Positions 51,566 through 61,179 of a stretch of 64,000 nucleotides of DNA are shown one piece after another. Made by a program: the position numbers and the translations under genes. This DNA comes from Nostoc sp. NMS2. Lineage in GTDB: Bacteria > Cyanobacteriota > Cyanobacteriia > Cyanobacteriales > Nostocaceae. The notes beneath the pieces were generated by a model. The model saw nothing but the letters and a program-made list of their open reading frames with translations, was not told the origin of the DNA and searched no databases. Location of the stretch: positions 1 through 64,000 of the forward strand of contig NZ_JABXKH010000131.1 of NCBI RefSeq assembly GCF_017115105.1, in the 5' to 3' direction. The stretch's first letter is position 1; the number at the start of each line of letters is the position of its first letter.

Positions 51566-54313
51566 GTGGCTGTTGCAGTTGAGAAATTAATAACATCGGA
51601 TATTTTAAAACCAGGGCGTTACCTTGGTAATGAGCGTTTAGCAGTACACAAAGCTTGGGATAAGGCAGCAATACGCTGGGTCTTAACCTACCCGGAAGTA
51701 TATGAAGTCGGTGCATCTAATTTAGGGCACGTTATCCTATACAACATCTTGAATGCCCAACCGCGTCAATTGTGCGATCGCGCCTACCTCCCAGGAAAAG
51801 ACCTGGCGGCCAAACTACGCGAAACTAATACGCCATTGTTTGCGGTAGAGTCAAAGCGATCGCTCACAGAATTCGACATTTTAGGCTTTAGCCTCAGTTA
51901 CGAACTGGGTGCAACTAATATCCTAGAAATGTTGGATCTGGCTGGAATTCCCTTGACGTGGCAAGAAAGGCAGGGAAGCAGCACTTCGGCTACGCTCAGT
52001 GACCGAGGGGCAGAGGAGCAGGGGGGCAGGGGAGAATTTAGCGATACCCAGCCCTCCTATCCGTTGGTTTTTGCTGGTGGGCAAACAGCAACATCGAATC
52101 CTGAGCCTTACGCCGACTTTTTCGACTTTATCGCCCTTGGAGATGGAGAGGAACTACTGCCAGAAATTGGTTTGGTATTGGAAGAAGGCAAACAAGCAGA
52201 ATTGAGTCGGCAAGAGATATTACTGGATTTGGCACAGATACCAGGCGTATATGTCCCTCAGTTTTACGACATGGCAGAGGATGGCTCAGTGCATCCTTGT
52301 CGCTCTGACGTACCAAAACGAATTCTGCGACGGGTTGCAACCCCTATACCAGCATATTCTATTGGGTTAGTTCCCTACGTAGAAACGGTACATGACCGCT
52401 TGACGATTGAAATTCGGCGCGGTTGCACTCGTGGCTGTCGCTTCTGTCAACCAGGAATGCTGACTCGGCCAGCACGGGATGTGGAACCCGATAAGGTTGT
52501 AGAAGCAATTGAACAGGGAATGCGGGCAACTGGTTACAATGAGTTTTCCCTACTATCTCTAAGTTGTTCTGATTATTTGTCCCTACCAGCAGTGGGGATG
52601 GAAATCAAAAATCGCTTAAAAAATGAAAACATTTCTCTGACTCTACCAAGCCAACGGGTAGACAGATTTGATGAAAATATTGCTAATATCCTTGGAGGTA
52701 CGCGGCAAGGTGGATTAACTTTTGCTCCAGAAGCTGGTACTCAGCGGATGCGAGACATCGTAAATAAAGGTTTGACCAATGAAGAATTGTTGCGGGGAGT
52801 GAAAACCGCTTGGGAGCAAGGCTGGGATAAAATCAAGTTGTATTTTATGATTGGCTTGCCGGGTGAGACGGATGTTGATGTTTTGGGCATTGCGGAAACA
52901 GTCAGCTGGCTACAGCGAGAATGTCGGGGTAAAGGCAGAAAACCCCTAAACTTTAACCTGACAATTTCTAACTTTACGCCCAAGCCCCATACACCATTCC
53001 AGTGGCACTCAGTTTCTACCACTGAATTTAAGCGCAAACAAAACCTGTTGCGGCAAGAATTCCGTCGGATGAAGGGAATAAAGGTAAATTTTACCGATGT
53101 CCGCATTTCGGCAATGGAAGATTTTGTGGGACGAGGCGATCGCAATTTGAGCAAAGTAGTCCGCCGCGCCTGGGAATTGGGTGCAGGGATGGATTCCTGG
53201 TATGAAAATTTAGATCGAGCTTTTAGCGCTTGGGGAGATGCGATCGCTCAAGCCGATCTAGATTGGAAATACCGCCAAGTAGAAAATGGCGAATGGAATT
53301 TGTTTCACGCACAAGAGCAGAACAAATCGCCAGATGCGGAAAATACCCCACAGACGCGATTAATCGCGTTCCCAAGTACAGACGCGATTAATCGCATTTC
53401 TCCCCACTCCCTCGATACTCCCCTACCTTGGGATCATATTGATACCGGGATTGATAAAAACTGGCTCAAAGAAGACTTGCAACGTGCCTTAGCAGCCGCA
53501 ATTGTACCCGACTGCTCTTTTGAAGGTTGTTCTCACTGTGGCGTATGTGGAACCGACTTTGGCCATAACGTCGTGATTGCACCACCTGTTATCCCACAAT
53601 TCGCTGGCGAGTTTGTTCCCAACACAACCAAGGCACAACGACTACGAGTTTGGTTTGGAAAACAAGGTAACATGGCTTTGGTAAGCCACCTAGATTTAAT
53701 CCGTCTGTTTGACCGAGTTGTGCGGCGAGCAGGCTTGCCAATTGCTTTTACTGGTGGGTTTCATCCAATGCCGCGAATTTCTGTAGCAACTGCATTGGCT
53801 CTAGGGGCTACTAGTAGTGGTGAAATTGCGGATTTTGAGTTAACTGTACCAGTGGATATCGATATTTTTCGAGAAGAATTGGTTCGGGAAATGCCCACAG
53901 ACATACCTATATATAATGTGGAGCAGATAGATTTAAAAACTCCGGCAGCTACTCAACTGTTAGAAACCGCAGAATATTTAATTACCGTAGCAGCACTTGA
54001 AGAAACAACACCTATACAATGGCAAAACTGGATTGATACCATCAAAGCAAAAGATGAGCTTTGGTACGAGCATACAACAAAGTCAGGCAAGAGCCAGTTA
54101 ATAAATCTGCGCGATCGCTTATTTGAACTGGAATTAATAGAAACCCACAAAGGCATTGCAGAATCTATATCTGTTATCCGTTATGTAGGTAGCTATCGCC
54201 AAGATGGTTTTCTATTGCGTCCTGAACAAATCCTGTTTATGCTAGGGACAGTGGCTAGTGGAGAATTTCAACTCCTACACATCCACCGCAATCGGCTAAT
54301 TTTAGCGGTATAA
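51566..54313 (+). CDS. Radical SAM protein, TIGR03960 type, with C-terminal DUF2344 domain
   Basis: This 915-aa protein starts at GTG 51566. The N-terminal half is a cobalamin-binding-like plus radical SAM domain (RRGCTRGCRFC, Cys287/291/294). The C-terminal third (about 690-915) is DUF2344-like (TIGR03936: MALVSHLDLIRLFDRVVRRAGLP). A Cys cluster (CSFEGCSHCGVCG) joins them. The gene is next to rne, as in many bacteria. Two low-complexity inserts, near 51970-52035 and 53350-53411, are made of dispersed repeats kept in frame. Its exact reaction is unknown. Confidence 0.9.
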   Translation: MAVAVEKLITSDILKPGRYLGNERLAVHKAWDKAAIRWVLTYPEVYEVGASNLGHVILYNILNAQPRQLCDRAYLPGKDLAAKLRETNTPLFAVESKRSLTEFDILGFSLSYELGATNILEMLDLAGIPLTWQERQGSSTSATLSDRGAEEQGGRGEFSDTQPSYPLVFAGGQTATSNPEPYADFFDFIALGDGEELLPEIGLVLEEGKQAELSRQEILLDLAQIPGVYVPQFYDMAEDGSVHPCRSDVPKRILRRVATPIPAYSIGLVPYVETVHDRLTIEIRRGCTRGCRFCQPGMLTRPARDVEPDKVVEAIEQGMRATGYNEFSLLSLSCSDYLSLPAVGMEIKNRLKNENISLTLPSQRVDRFDENIANILGGTRQGGLTFAPEAGTQRMRDIVNKGLTNEELLRGVKTAWEQGWDKIKLYFMIGLPGETDVDVLGIAETVSWLQRECRGKGRKPLNFNLTISNFTPKPHTPFQWHSVSTTEFKRKQNLLRQEFRRMKGIKVNFTDVRISAMEDFVGRGDRNLSKVVRRAWELGAGMDSWYENLDRAFSAWGDAIAQADLDWKYRQVENGEWNLFHAQEQNKSPDAENTPQTRLIAFPSTDAINRISPHSLDTPLPWDHIDTGIDKNWLKEDLQRALAAAIVPDCSFEGCSHCGVCGTDFGHNVVIAPPVIPQFAGEFVPNTTKAQRLRVWFGKQGNMALVSHLDLIRLFDRVVRRAGLPIAFTGGFHPMPRISVATALALGATSSGEIADFELTVPVDIDIFREELVREMPTDIPIYNVEQIDLKTPAATQLLETAEYLITVAALEETTPIQWQNWIDTIKAKDELWYEHTTKSGKSQLINLRDRLFELELIETHKGIAESISVIRYVGSYRQDGFLLRPEQILFMLGTVASGEFQLLHIHRNRLILAV
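51970..52035. repeat. Dispersed repeats inserted in frame in the radical SAM gene
   Basis: GCACTTCGGCTACGCTCAGTG followed by purine-rich GGGGCAGAGGAGCAGGGGGG encodes a low-complexity stretch before PLVFAGGQTAT. Intergenic copies of both types occur elsewhere. Confidence 0.8.
53350..53411. repeat. GACGCGATTAATCGCG repeats inside the radical SAM gene
   Basis: Two ACAGACGCGATTAATCGCG units separated by about 20 bp encode TRLIA and TDAINRIS-like stretches in the linker. Intergenic copies of the same palindrome occur at 12651, 35466 and 59838. Confidence 0.85.
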
Positions 54314-55166
54314 TCCCTGTAGGGCAGCTTGCTAGTAGTTGTCCTAACATGATACATCGTCGGAATTGATTTTTAGCAAGGTTGCGTTAGAATGGGGTGA
54401 AGAGAATTTTTCTGGCGCTGCATTGAATTAGCTGGTTCACTACCCTGGTGTTCAGGGGGCAAAAGCAAAGATATTAGAGTGCAACTTCTAGGATTTTATC
54501 CCAGACAAACTGAGGCAGATTAAAGAACACACTCTCTCTCTATAGCTACCTTGTGAATCAGTAACTAACAGCAGGCTCAGTTAGCTTCTCTAAATCCATA
54601 CTTTTTCAACAACTGCTGAATGTCTAACCCCCAGTATTGCCCAAGAGCTAGTGCGTTACTCATCTAGAGTTGTTCGCCCTTGTTGTTACCGTAGGGTAAA
54701 CAACTGCTGTAGGTTAAGCCAATTTGCAGACGTTCACCAGACGCGCAAAGCGCCGCTTAAAAGTAGGGTAGCAGCTGGCGTTGCTGAGTATAACCCTTAA
54801 GAATAAATCCAGGGAATGGAAAATAGAAATAGTTTCTTTTTCTTAACGACTTCAGTAGGTTACTCTCAAAAAAAGCTTCCTGAGTTAAAAACTCACTCAG
54901 GATTCAGAACTTTCAACTCAGAACTCTCTTCATTGAGAGGATTGCATTGCAAATCAACCATAGACGGTTGATTTAATTGCTTAAACATGCAGCCGTTCTG
55001 GAATAATCCGCCGTGAAAACGCTCTTAAGAGCGCCAATAGCTATTTAACTTAGAACATCAGGTTTGCGATTTTTATCATCAGTAGCGCCTTTTGAGGGTT
55101 GCAAGGGCAACAAAGGTATAACAAACCCCCAGACCTATTGGTGCTGCCAATTTTTGAGGAAATTGA
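54314..55166. other. Long rne leader region
   Basis: Between the radical SAM gene and rne lie 853 bp without a supported gene. Several short hairpins occur (for example AATCAACC...GGTTGATT near 54953-54976 and AACGCTCTTAAGAGCG near 55018-55032). A long 5' untranslated region is known to control RNase E in other bacteria and cyanobacteria; its presence here is inference from gap size. Confidence 0.55.
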
Positions 55167-57329
55167 ATGCCAAAACAAATTATCATCGCGGAGCAGCACC
55201 AAATTGCTGCTGTCTTTTCCGAAGATCAAATACAGGAACTCGTTGTTGCTACCGGTCATCATCAAATAGGTGATATCTACTTAGGGGTAGTAGAAAACGT
55301 ACTACCTGGGATAGATGCGGCTTTTGTGAATATTGGCGACCCAGAGCGTAACGGTTTTATTCATGTCACCGACTTGGGGCCATTGAAGCTAAAGCGTACC
55401 GCAGCAGCCATTACAGAACTATTAGCACCACAGCAGAAAGTTTTGGTGCAAGTAATGAAAGAGCCAACGGGAACAAAAGGGCCCAGGCTCACGGGTAATA
55501 TCACCTTACCCGGACGCTACGTAGTACTGATGCCTTATGGTAGAGGGGTAAATTTATCCCGACGAATTAAAAGTGAAAGTGAGCGCAACCGCTTGCGGGC
55601 ACTAGCGATTTTGGTCAAACCGGCGGGAATGGGTTTGCTCGTGCGTACAGAAGCCGAAGGCAAACCAGAAGAAGCGATTATGGAAGATTTGGAGTTGCTG
55701 CAAAAGCAATGGGAGGCGATTCAGCAGGAAGCGCATTCTACCCGTGCCCCAGCACTACTCAACCGAGACGATGACTTTATCCAGCGCGTATTGCGGGATA
55801 TGTACGGCGCGGATGTCAATCGGATTGTCGTAGATTCCAGTACTGGTTTGAAGCGTGTCAAACAGTACTTGCAGAATTGGAGTGGCGGTCAAACACCGCA
55901 AGGATTGTTGATCGATCATCACCGCGATCGCTCCCCAATTTTAGAGTATTTCCGCATCAGTGCTGCCATTCGAGAAGCCCTGAAACCAAGAGTAGACCTA
56001 CCTTCTGGAGGTTATATCATCATCGAGCCAACGGAGGCACTAACCGTAATCGATGTTAACTCAGGTTCCTTCACGCGATCGGCAACAGCTAGAGAAACAG
56101 TTTTGTGGACAAACTGCGAAGCTGCAACCGAAATTGCTCGCCAGTTGCGTCTGCGGAATATCGCCGGAGTGATTGTCGTTGATTTTATTGATATGGAATC
56201 ACGACGTGACCAACTGCAAGTTCTCGAACACTTTAATAAAGGACTCAAAGCAGACAAAGCTCGTCCCCAGATTGCTCAACTTACGGAACTGGGTTTAGTA
56301 GAACTGACCCGCAAACGTCAGGGTCAAAATATTTACGAATTGTTTGGTGAAACTTGTCCCACGTGCGGCGGTTTAGGGCATACTGTGCGTCTGCCTGGAG
56401 AACTCGAAAACCGATTACCAATACCCGCAGAAACACCAGAGCGTGAGCGTTTTGTATCCCTACCTCACCGAGAACCACGTCAGCCAGCTGCCCGCGTCCC
56501 GGAACCACGAGAAAGAGAAACTTATGATGGGTTTGGGGAAGCATTTGAAGGCGACTCGGAATCGGCTAACCTAAATCTGATTAATCATCCTAGTTATCAA
56601 GAACTTAATGATAATAAGCGTCGTACCCGCACTCGCCGCAGTCGAATTGGCATCAATGGGTTAAACGGGAAAGATGAATCTCGGGTTATTGCCAATCCAC
56701 TAGCTTTTGTCAACGAGCCAGATTTAGACCTTGATATAGAACCAGAATTAGGAGTTATACCAGAAATTCCCTCACCCACCCTTGGTAAACCAGGTTGGAA
56801 TGAAAGAGTAGAGCGCACTGTAGAGCGTGCTAAAGTTATCAAGGCAGAACCAGTTAAACCAGTGGTAGAACCACCGGAGATTAGAACTGTAGAAATGAGC
56901 CTCCCAGAACAGGATATGTTTGCCTTGATGGGAATATCTCCCTTGGTGAAGTTAGAGCAAGAGGTTAAAAATACCAAATCTGTGATTATTAATGTGATTC
57001 AGCCTGGTCAAGTGCGAACGACTCCAACTGAATCCATCTCAGAATCACCTATTGCCCAAAAAGTAACACCTGAAGTAGTTGCAACTAAGTTACCAATACC
57101 AAAAGTTATTGAGCCAGAACAAAAATCTTTGATAGAAGAGACAACTGAACCATCTGAGTTGGCTGCCAATCCTTCGGAAAGCTTGTCTGCAAAAGCCTCC
57201 GTCAAAGCGATCGCCGATGAAAGTGATGCAAGCACCGCCAATGCGATCGCAGATGAAAGTGATGCCAACAGCGCCGCCACTGCTAGCCGCCGTCGCCGCC
57301 GTCGTTCCTCAGCGATCGAGGATAATTAA
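55167..57329 (+). CDS. rne: Ribonuclease E/G
   Basis: This 720-aa endoribonuclease starts at ATG 55167 (MPKQIIIAEQHQIAAVF). The catalytic half holds an S1 domain (about 35-120), the catalytic region with VIDVNSGSFT and FIDMESRRDQ, and the zinc-link ETCPTCGG near residue 395. The C-terminal half is long, low-complexity and ends in a run of arginines (SRRRRRRSSAIEDN), the conserved cyanobacterial tail that binds partners. A tandem duplication with HIP1 sites (IADESDA repeated) is near 685-705. The rnhB gene follows after 8 bp. Confidence 0.95.
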   Translation: MPKQIIIAEQHQIAAVFSEDQIQELVVATGHHQIGDIYLGVVENVLPGIDAAFVNIGDPERNGFIHVTDLGPLKLKRTAAAITELLAPQQKVLVQVMKEPTGTKGPRLTGNITLPGRYVVLMPYGRGVNLSRRIKSESERNRLRALAILVKPAGMGLLVRTEAEGKPEEAIMEDLELLQKQWEAIQQEAHSTRAPALLNRDDDFIQRVLRDMYGADVNRIVVDSSTGLKRVKQYLQNWSGGQTPQGLLIDHHRDRSPILEYFRISAAIREALKPRVDLPSGGYIIIEPTEALTVIDVNSGSFTRSATARETVLWTNCEAATEIARQLRLRNIAGVIVVDFIDMESRRDQLQVLEHFNKGLKADKARPQIAQLTELGLVELTRKRQGQNIYELFGETCPTCGGLGHTVRLPGELENRLPIPAETPERERFVSLPHREPRQPAARVPEPRERETYDGFGEAFEGDSESANLNLINHPSYQELNDNKRRTRTRRSRIGINGLNGKDESRVIANPLAFVNEPDLDLDIEPELGVIPEIPSPTLGKPGWNERVERTVERAKVIKAEPVKPVVEPPEIRTVEMSLPEQDMFALMGISPLVKLEQEVKNTKSVIINVIQPGQVRTTPTESISESPIAQKVTPEVVATKLPIPKVIEPEQKSLIEETTEPSELAANPSESLSAKASVKAIADESDASTANAIADESDANSAATASRRRRRRSSAIEDN

Positions 57330-57337
57330 TTTGCTTT

Positions 57338-57994
57338 ATGGTAGAAACATCGCCAACGCCCTTGGAACAATCCAATTGGCTGGAGTTTTCTACCTTGTCA
57401 GAGATTCCAGGATTGGTTGCAGGTGTGGATGAAGTAGGGCGAGGCGCTCTATTTGGCCCGGTGGTGGCGGCAGCAGTGATCCTCCCAGATCATGCTTTGC
57501 CAATACTGATGGCAGCTAAAATTAAAGACAGTAAACAGTTGTCTAGTTCTCGGAGAACTGAGCTAGCACAGCAAATTTGTGGGCTGGCTATAGACTGGAA
57601 AATTGGGTTTGCTTCTACTGCCGAAATTGACAAGATAAATATTTTGCAAGCGACGCTGTTAGCAATGAAGCGGGCTGTACTGAAGTTAAAAGTACAGCCC
57701 GCACTATGCTTGGTTGATGGCAATCAGTCAATCAAAAACTTGCTATTGCCACAACAAACAATAGTTAAGGGGGACGAGCGATCGCTCACTATTGCCTCTG
57801 CTAGTATTGTTGCCAAGGTTTGGCGTGACGATCTGGTACTACGTCTAGCATTGAAATACCCTATGTACAACCTAGAGCGTAATAAGGGTTATGGTAGCCA
57901 ACGGCATTTGCTGGCTCTGCAACAATACGGGCCATCGCCCCTACATCGTCAGTCTTTTCGTCCTTGCCAAATCAAAGTATTGAACACTGAGTGA
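57338..57994 (+). CDS. rnhB: Ribonuclease HII
   Basis: This 218-aa enzyme removes ribonucleotides from DNA. It has the catalytic GVDEVGRGALFGPVVAA with Asp31 and Glu32, LVDGNQSIKN and SIVAKVWRD, and a C-terminal GYGSQRHLLAL. Its ATG lies 8 bp after the rne stop, so the two genes form an operon. It converges with the DUF1997 gene, with an 8-bp gap between the stops. Confidence 0.95.
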   Translation: MVETSPTPLEQSNWLEFSTLSEIPGLVAGVDEVGRGALFGPVVAAAVILPDHALPILMAAKIKDSKQLSSSRRTELAQQICGLAIDWKIGFASTAEIDKINILQATLLAMKRAVLKLKVQPALCLVDGNQSIKNLLLPQQTIVKGDERSLTIASASIVAKVWRDDLVLRLALKYPMYNLERNKGYGSQRHLLALQQYGPSPLHRQSFRPCQIKVLNTE

Positions 57995-58002
57995 TTAAAT
58001 GA

Positions 58003-58590
58003 TTACTCAGGATTCAAGATTGGCAATTCGGTACTGTCACTGTCAAGTCCTCTATCTTTAGTTTGTGATATCACCCAGTTGCGATAATCAGCCAAAAGTT
58101 GATTTAATAACCGTTGCTTAACCGACAACAGCACGCTTTTGAGCAAACCATTACCAGTAGCTTCTAAAATTGGCTTAGGAGTAAAGGAAAATGGCGGTGG
58201 TAAATCCACCAGCACTTCTAAATCAGCCCTTCCTTGCAGACGAGTGCCAGTGCTAAACTCTTTGGGAGACAAATGTCCTTTTAAATTAAGGGCAAAGCGC
58301 TGGTTAATATACTCGAAACCCAGGATTTCACAGCCTAGCGATCGCAAATAAATTATTCCATTTGATTCTGCCCAAACTCTCATGTCTACAGTCGGTTGAA
58401 TACTTAATGACATAAAAGTGAGCGGACGCATTTTCAAGCGAAATACTTCCTCGGAAAGCTGCTGAGTCCTGGTGTTGTCAGCCAAAGCCTTAACTAGACG
58501 TTGGGGCTGACGCAAGTAGTGCTGAATGTGAATAGGCTGCTCTGGAACAGCGATTTCAACCGATTGGGAGGCAGTAAACCGGGTAGCCAT
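58003..58590 (-). CDS. DUF1997 family protein
   Basis: This 195-aa protein matches the cyanobacterial/plant DUF1997 family, often found next to rnhB. Features include IHIQHYLRQPQRLVKALAD, a central SLGCEILGFEYINQRFALNLKG and LLKSVLLSVKQRLLNQLLADYRNW at the C-terminus. The fold resembles lipid-binding START-like proteins. Function is unknown. It converges on rnhB. Confidence 0.87.
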   Translation of the reverse strand: MATRFTASQSVEIAVPEQPIHIQHYLRQPQRLVKALADNTRTQQLSEEVFRLKMRPLTFMSLSIQPTVDMRVWAESNGIIYLRSLGCEILGFEYINQRFALNLKGHLSPKEFSTGTRLQGRADLEVLVDLPPPFSFTPKPILEATGNGLLKSVLLSVKQRLLNQLLADYRNWVISQTKDRGLDSDSTELPILNPE

Positions 58591-58866
58591 GAGCGGATAA
58601 AAATATCTGTCTTTTAATTTTAATATTTTTTAACAACTTAAATCTAATTATTAGAAAAGTACAAAATTATCGTTGCTTATCAGCTATACAGCATTAGCAA
58701 AAATTTGGTACGCTCATTACTATCTTTAGTACAAGAAATATAGATTAGGACTAGCCCCTTTTAGAGATAACAGTTTTTACCAAGAGTAAATATTGAATAT
58801 ATTTGCCAAAGCCAAAATATCATAATCTCTGTTTATACATTAGACTCACAACTCAAGGCTAAAGGC

Positions 58867-59742
58867 ATGACTCTATCGATTGCACATTTAGGGCCTCCCG
58901 GCACTTACGCAGAACAAGCAGCTGTTCTTTATGTCAACTGGTTGATTAAAAGTAGGGGAGTTGAAGCTACGTTATCTCCCTATCCCACAATATCGCAGTC
59001 ACTGCACGCCGTTGCTGATGGTCAAGCTCACCTAGCTGTTGTGCCAGTGGAAAATTCTATTGAAGGGAGTGTTACCACAACACTGGATACACTCTGGCAG
59101 TTAGATAGTTTGCGAATTCAGTTGGCTTTGGTATTACCCATTGCCCATACGTTAATCTCCTGTGCGTCTAGCTTAGATAAAATTAAAACTATTTATTCTC
59201 ACCCACAAGCTTTGGCACAATGTCAGAGATGGTTAGAGCGATTTCTCTCGACTGTACAGATTATTCCCAGCAACTCTACAACCGAAGCACTACAGCGATT
59301 GGAGCAAGATACAACAACAGCAGCGATCGCTTCTAGTAGAGCGGCTCAACTCTACAACCTGCCCATACTTGCCACTGGTATTAACGACTATCCAGAAAAC
59401 TGTACTCGTTTTTGGGTAGTAAGTCAGGGTGAGGCGGACGCTAGATACCAGACATCAACAACACCTACCAGTCATACATCGCTAGCTTTTAGTATGCCTG
59501 CTAACACACCCGGTGCATTAGTCAAACCTTTGCAAATCTTTGCTCAACTAGGAATTAACCTTAGCCGGATTGAATCTCGTCCGACGAAGCGATCGCTAGG
59601 CGAATATTTGTTTTTCATGGATTTAGAAGTGGATGCCAAGGAAGCACAAATGCAATCTGCTTTAGCAGAATTAACTACCCACACAGAAATTTTAAAAATT
59701 CTTGGCGCTTACAATGTTTTGCCGATCAGCGCTGTTACTTGA
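58867..59742 (+). CDS. pheA: Prephenate dehydratase
   Basis: This 291-aa enzyme makes phenylpyruvate for phenylalanine. The catalytic domain (about 1-190) has AHLGPPGTYAEQAA, VPVENSIEGSVTTTLD and a TRFWVVSQG near its end. The ACT domain (about 205-285) carries NTPGALVKPL and the regulatory ESRPTKRSLGEY, which bind phenylalanine. It is the monofunctional type, without chorismate mutase. Start is ATG 58867. Confidence 0.96.
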   Translation: MTLSIAHLGPPGTYAEQAAVLYVNWLIKSRGVEATLSPYPTISQSLHAVADGQAHLAVVPVENSIEGSVTTTLDTLWQLDSLRIQLALVLPIAHTLISCASSLDKIKTIYSHPQALAQCQRWLERFLSTVQIIPSNSTTEALQRLEQDTTTAAIASSRAAQLYNLPILATGINDYPENCTRFWVVSQGEADARYQTSTTPTSHTSLAFSMPANTPGALVKPLQIFAQLGINLSRIESRPTKRSLGEYLFFMDLEVDAKEAQMQSALAELTTHTEILKILGAYNVLPISAVT

Positions 59743-59837
59743 GAAGTTAAGAGTTATCAGTTATCAGCTAGGGACTACAAATTATAAATTGCCAATATTT
59801 TATTTTTTGTTATTTTTCCTAACTTCTAACTGCTGTA

Positions 59838-59862
59838 CAGACGTGATTAATCACGTCTCTAC
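59838..59862. repeat. GACGTGATTAATCACGTC palindrome
   Basis: A variant of the GACGCGATTAATCGCGTC palindrome lies between pheA and the LON-domain gene. Confidence 0.75.
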
Positions 59863-59865
59863 TCA

Positions 59866-60513
59866 TCACTTTTCGTTAAATGTGTCTTTGAGAACAGCGC
59901 GAGCTGCCAAGTGATTCCGAGTAGAAGTTAAAATTTCTGCTTCTCGCTCTAGACGAGTTGCAGTATCTTGCATTTCTAGCAATAACTGTTGCTCTGCGGC
60001 TACATTATAAAGATTACTCGCTACCCAATAAGATAACTCTCTTGGTAGGTCAGGTAAATCTTCTGGCAGTTCGATATTTTTTTCGGTTAATTTGGCTGAT
60101 AGACGCACAACATCTTTCAGGAGTTGTTCTACTTCAGTTGACAAAGGTCGCAAATCTTTAGCCGATGGTTGGTCTTCAATCCACTCAACTAAGCCAACCA
60201 TGTATGGCTTTTCACGAACATACTCTAATACACGAAATCTTTGCTGCCCTAAAGTCAACATCTTGATCCGATCGTCTGGCAGCCGTTGATGATGAACGAT
60301 TTCTGCACAACAACCAGTGTTTGCAATTGTCCGTTTAACAGGATCGACCATCAAAACACCGAACCTGCGATCGCTCTCCAAAATCGTGTTCATCATGATT
60401 CGGTAGCGAAATTCAAAGATGTGTAGAGGCAATGGTCTAGTAGGAAACAGAACTACTTCGGGTAACGGGAATAGAGGTAGTTCACGAACTGCAATTTTAG
60501 AAGATGATGTCAT
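59866..60513 (-). CDS. LON substrate-binding domain protein
   Basis: This 215-aa protein is a LON N-domain without the ATPase and protease parts. It has VRELPLFPLPEVVLFPTRPLPLHIFEFRYR and MLTLGQQRFRVLEYVREKPYMVG, then a helical tail. Stand-alone LON domains are common in cyanobacteria and may bind substrates or act as adaptors. It is downstream of rpsJ on the same strand, separated by a hairpin. Confidence 0.92.
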   Translation of the reverse strand: MTSSSKIAVRELPLFPLPEVVLFPTRPLPLHIFEFRYRIMMNTILESDRRFGVLMVDPVKRTIANTGCCAEIVHHQRLPDDRIKMLTLGQQRFRVLEYVREKPYMVGLVEWIEDQPSAKDLRPLSTEVEQLLKDVVRLSAKLTEKNIELPEDLPDLPRELSYWVASNLYNVAAEQQLLLEMQDTATRLEREAEILTSTRNHLAARAVLKDTFNEK

Positions 60514-60607
60514 TGTTGCCTTGGTATAAACTTAATCTTTAAAATTTCTTTTTCTCTGCTTTTCCCGTATTTTGTCTATATTCTATCATTTGTTTCCTAG
60601 CTAAATA

Positions 60608-60640
60608 AAAGCCCTGAGATATATTTCTTCAGGGCTATGT
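60608..60640 (-). terminator. Hairpin between rpsJ and the LON-domain gene
   Basis: AGCCCTGA and TCAGGGCT pair across a loop of about 11 nt (around 60609-60636), followed on the minus strand by TTTATTT. It probably ends the rpsJ transcript. Confidence 0.65.
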
Positions 60641-60704
60641 CACTATTTATACTAATGTCTTTTGTCATTTGTCCTTTGCTAATGACCAATGACTAATGAC
60701 TAAA

Positions 60705-61022
60705 TTAAAGTTTGACTTCGATATCTACACCCGATGGTAGATCCAATTTCATCAGGGCATCTATAGTCTTAGAAGAAGGCTGGTAAATGTCAATAATCCG
60801 GCGATGGGTGCGGGTTTCAAAGTGTTCCCGTGAATCTTTATCTACGTGAGGCGATCGCAGCACACAATAGATCCGTCGTTTTGTGGGTAAAGGAATTGGG
60901 CCTATAGCTGTAGCGTTGGTGCGGTTAGCTGTGTCTACAATCTTCTCGCAAGATGTATCTAATAAGCGTCGGTCAAAAGCCTGTAAGCGAATTCTAATCT
61001 TCTGCTGCTGTAGAGTTGCCAT
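60705..61022 (-). CDS. rpsJ: 30S ribosomal protein S10
   Basis: This 105-aa protein is S10 of the small ribosomal subunit (also NusE in transcription antitermination). [24 protein letters not shown] and the [25 protein letters not shown] segment are diagnostic. It follows tuf in the str operon, as in other cyanobacteria. The start ATG at 61022 has TGGAAAATTAAAG-like sequence upstream. Confidence 0.97.
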   Translation of the reverse strand: MATLQQQKIRIRLQAFDRRLLDTSCEKIVDTANRTNATAIGPIPLPTKRRIYCVLRSPHVDKDSREHFETRTHRRIIDIYQPSSKTIDALMKLDLPSGVDIEVKL

Positions 61023-61044
61023 CTTTAATTTTCCAGGTTCTAGA

Positions 61045-61110
61045 GATTTTAGATTCTAGATTTTAGATTTTAGATTTAATCCAAAATCCAAAATCCAAAA
61101 TCTAAAATTA
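61045..61110. repeat. AATCCAAA/ATTTTAGATT heptamer repeats between tuf and rpsJ
   Basis: Inverted blocks of TTTTAGATTTTAG (about 61047-61076) and AATCCAAAATCCAAAATC (about 61079-61103) sit back to back and can fold together. They lie inside the conserved tuf-rpsJ spacer. Confidence 0.75.
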
Positions 61111-61123
61111 ATTAAGGGAAGAG

Positions 61124-61161
61124 AAAGGAGCAGAGAGGAATTATATCATCTCTGCTCCTTT
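61124..61161. terminator. 13-bp hairpin after tuf
   Basis: AAAGGAGCAGAGA (61124-61136) and TCTCTGCTCCTTT (61149-61161) form a perfect stem with a 12-nt loop, 19 bp past the tuf stop. There is no T-tract on the minus side. It may attenuate rather than stop transcription into rpsJ. Confidence 0.7.
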
Positions 61162-61179
61162 GTTATGAGCAAAAAGGTG

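Noticed and set aside
54577..54663. 28-codon minus-strand frame in the rne leader (ALALGQYWGLDIQQLLKKYG)
   Set aside because: It is too short, has a stop just upstream and no support beyond a helical look. It could be a gene-tail remnant, but I cannot name the parent.
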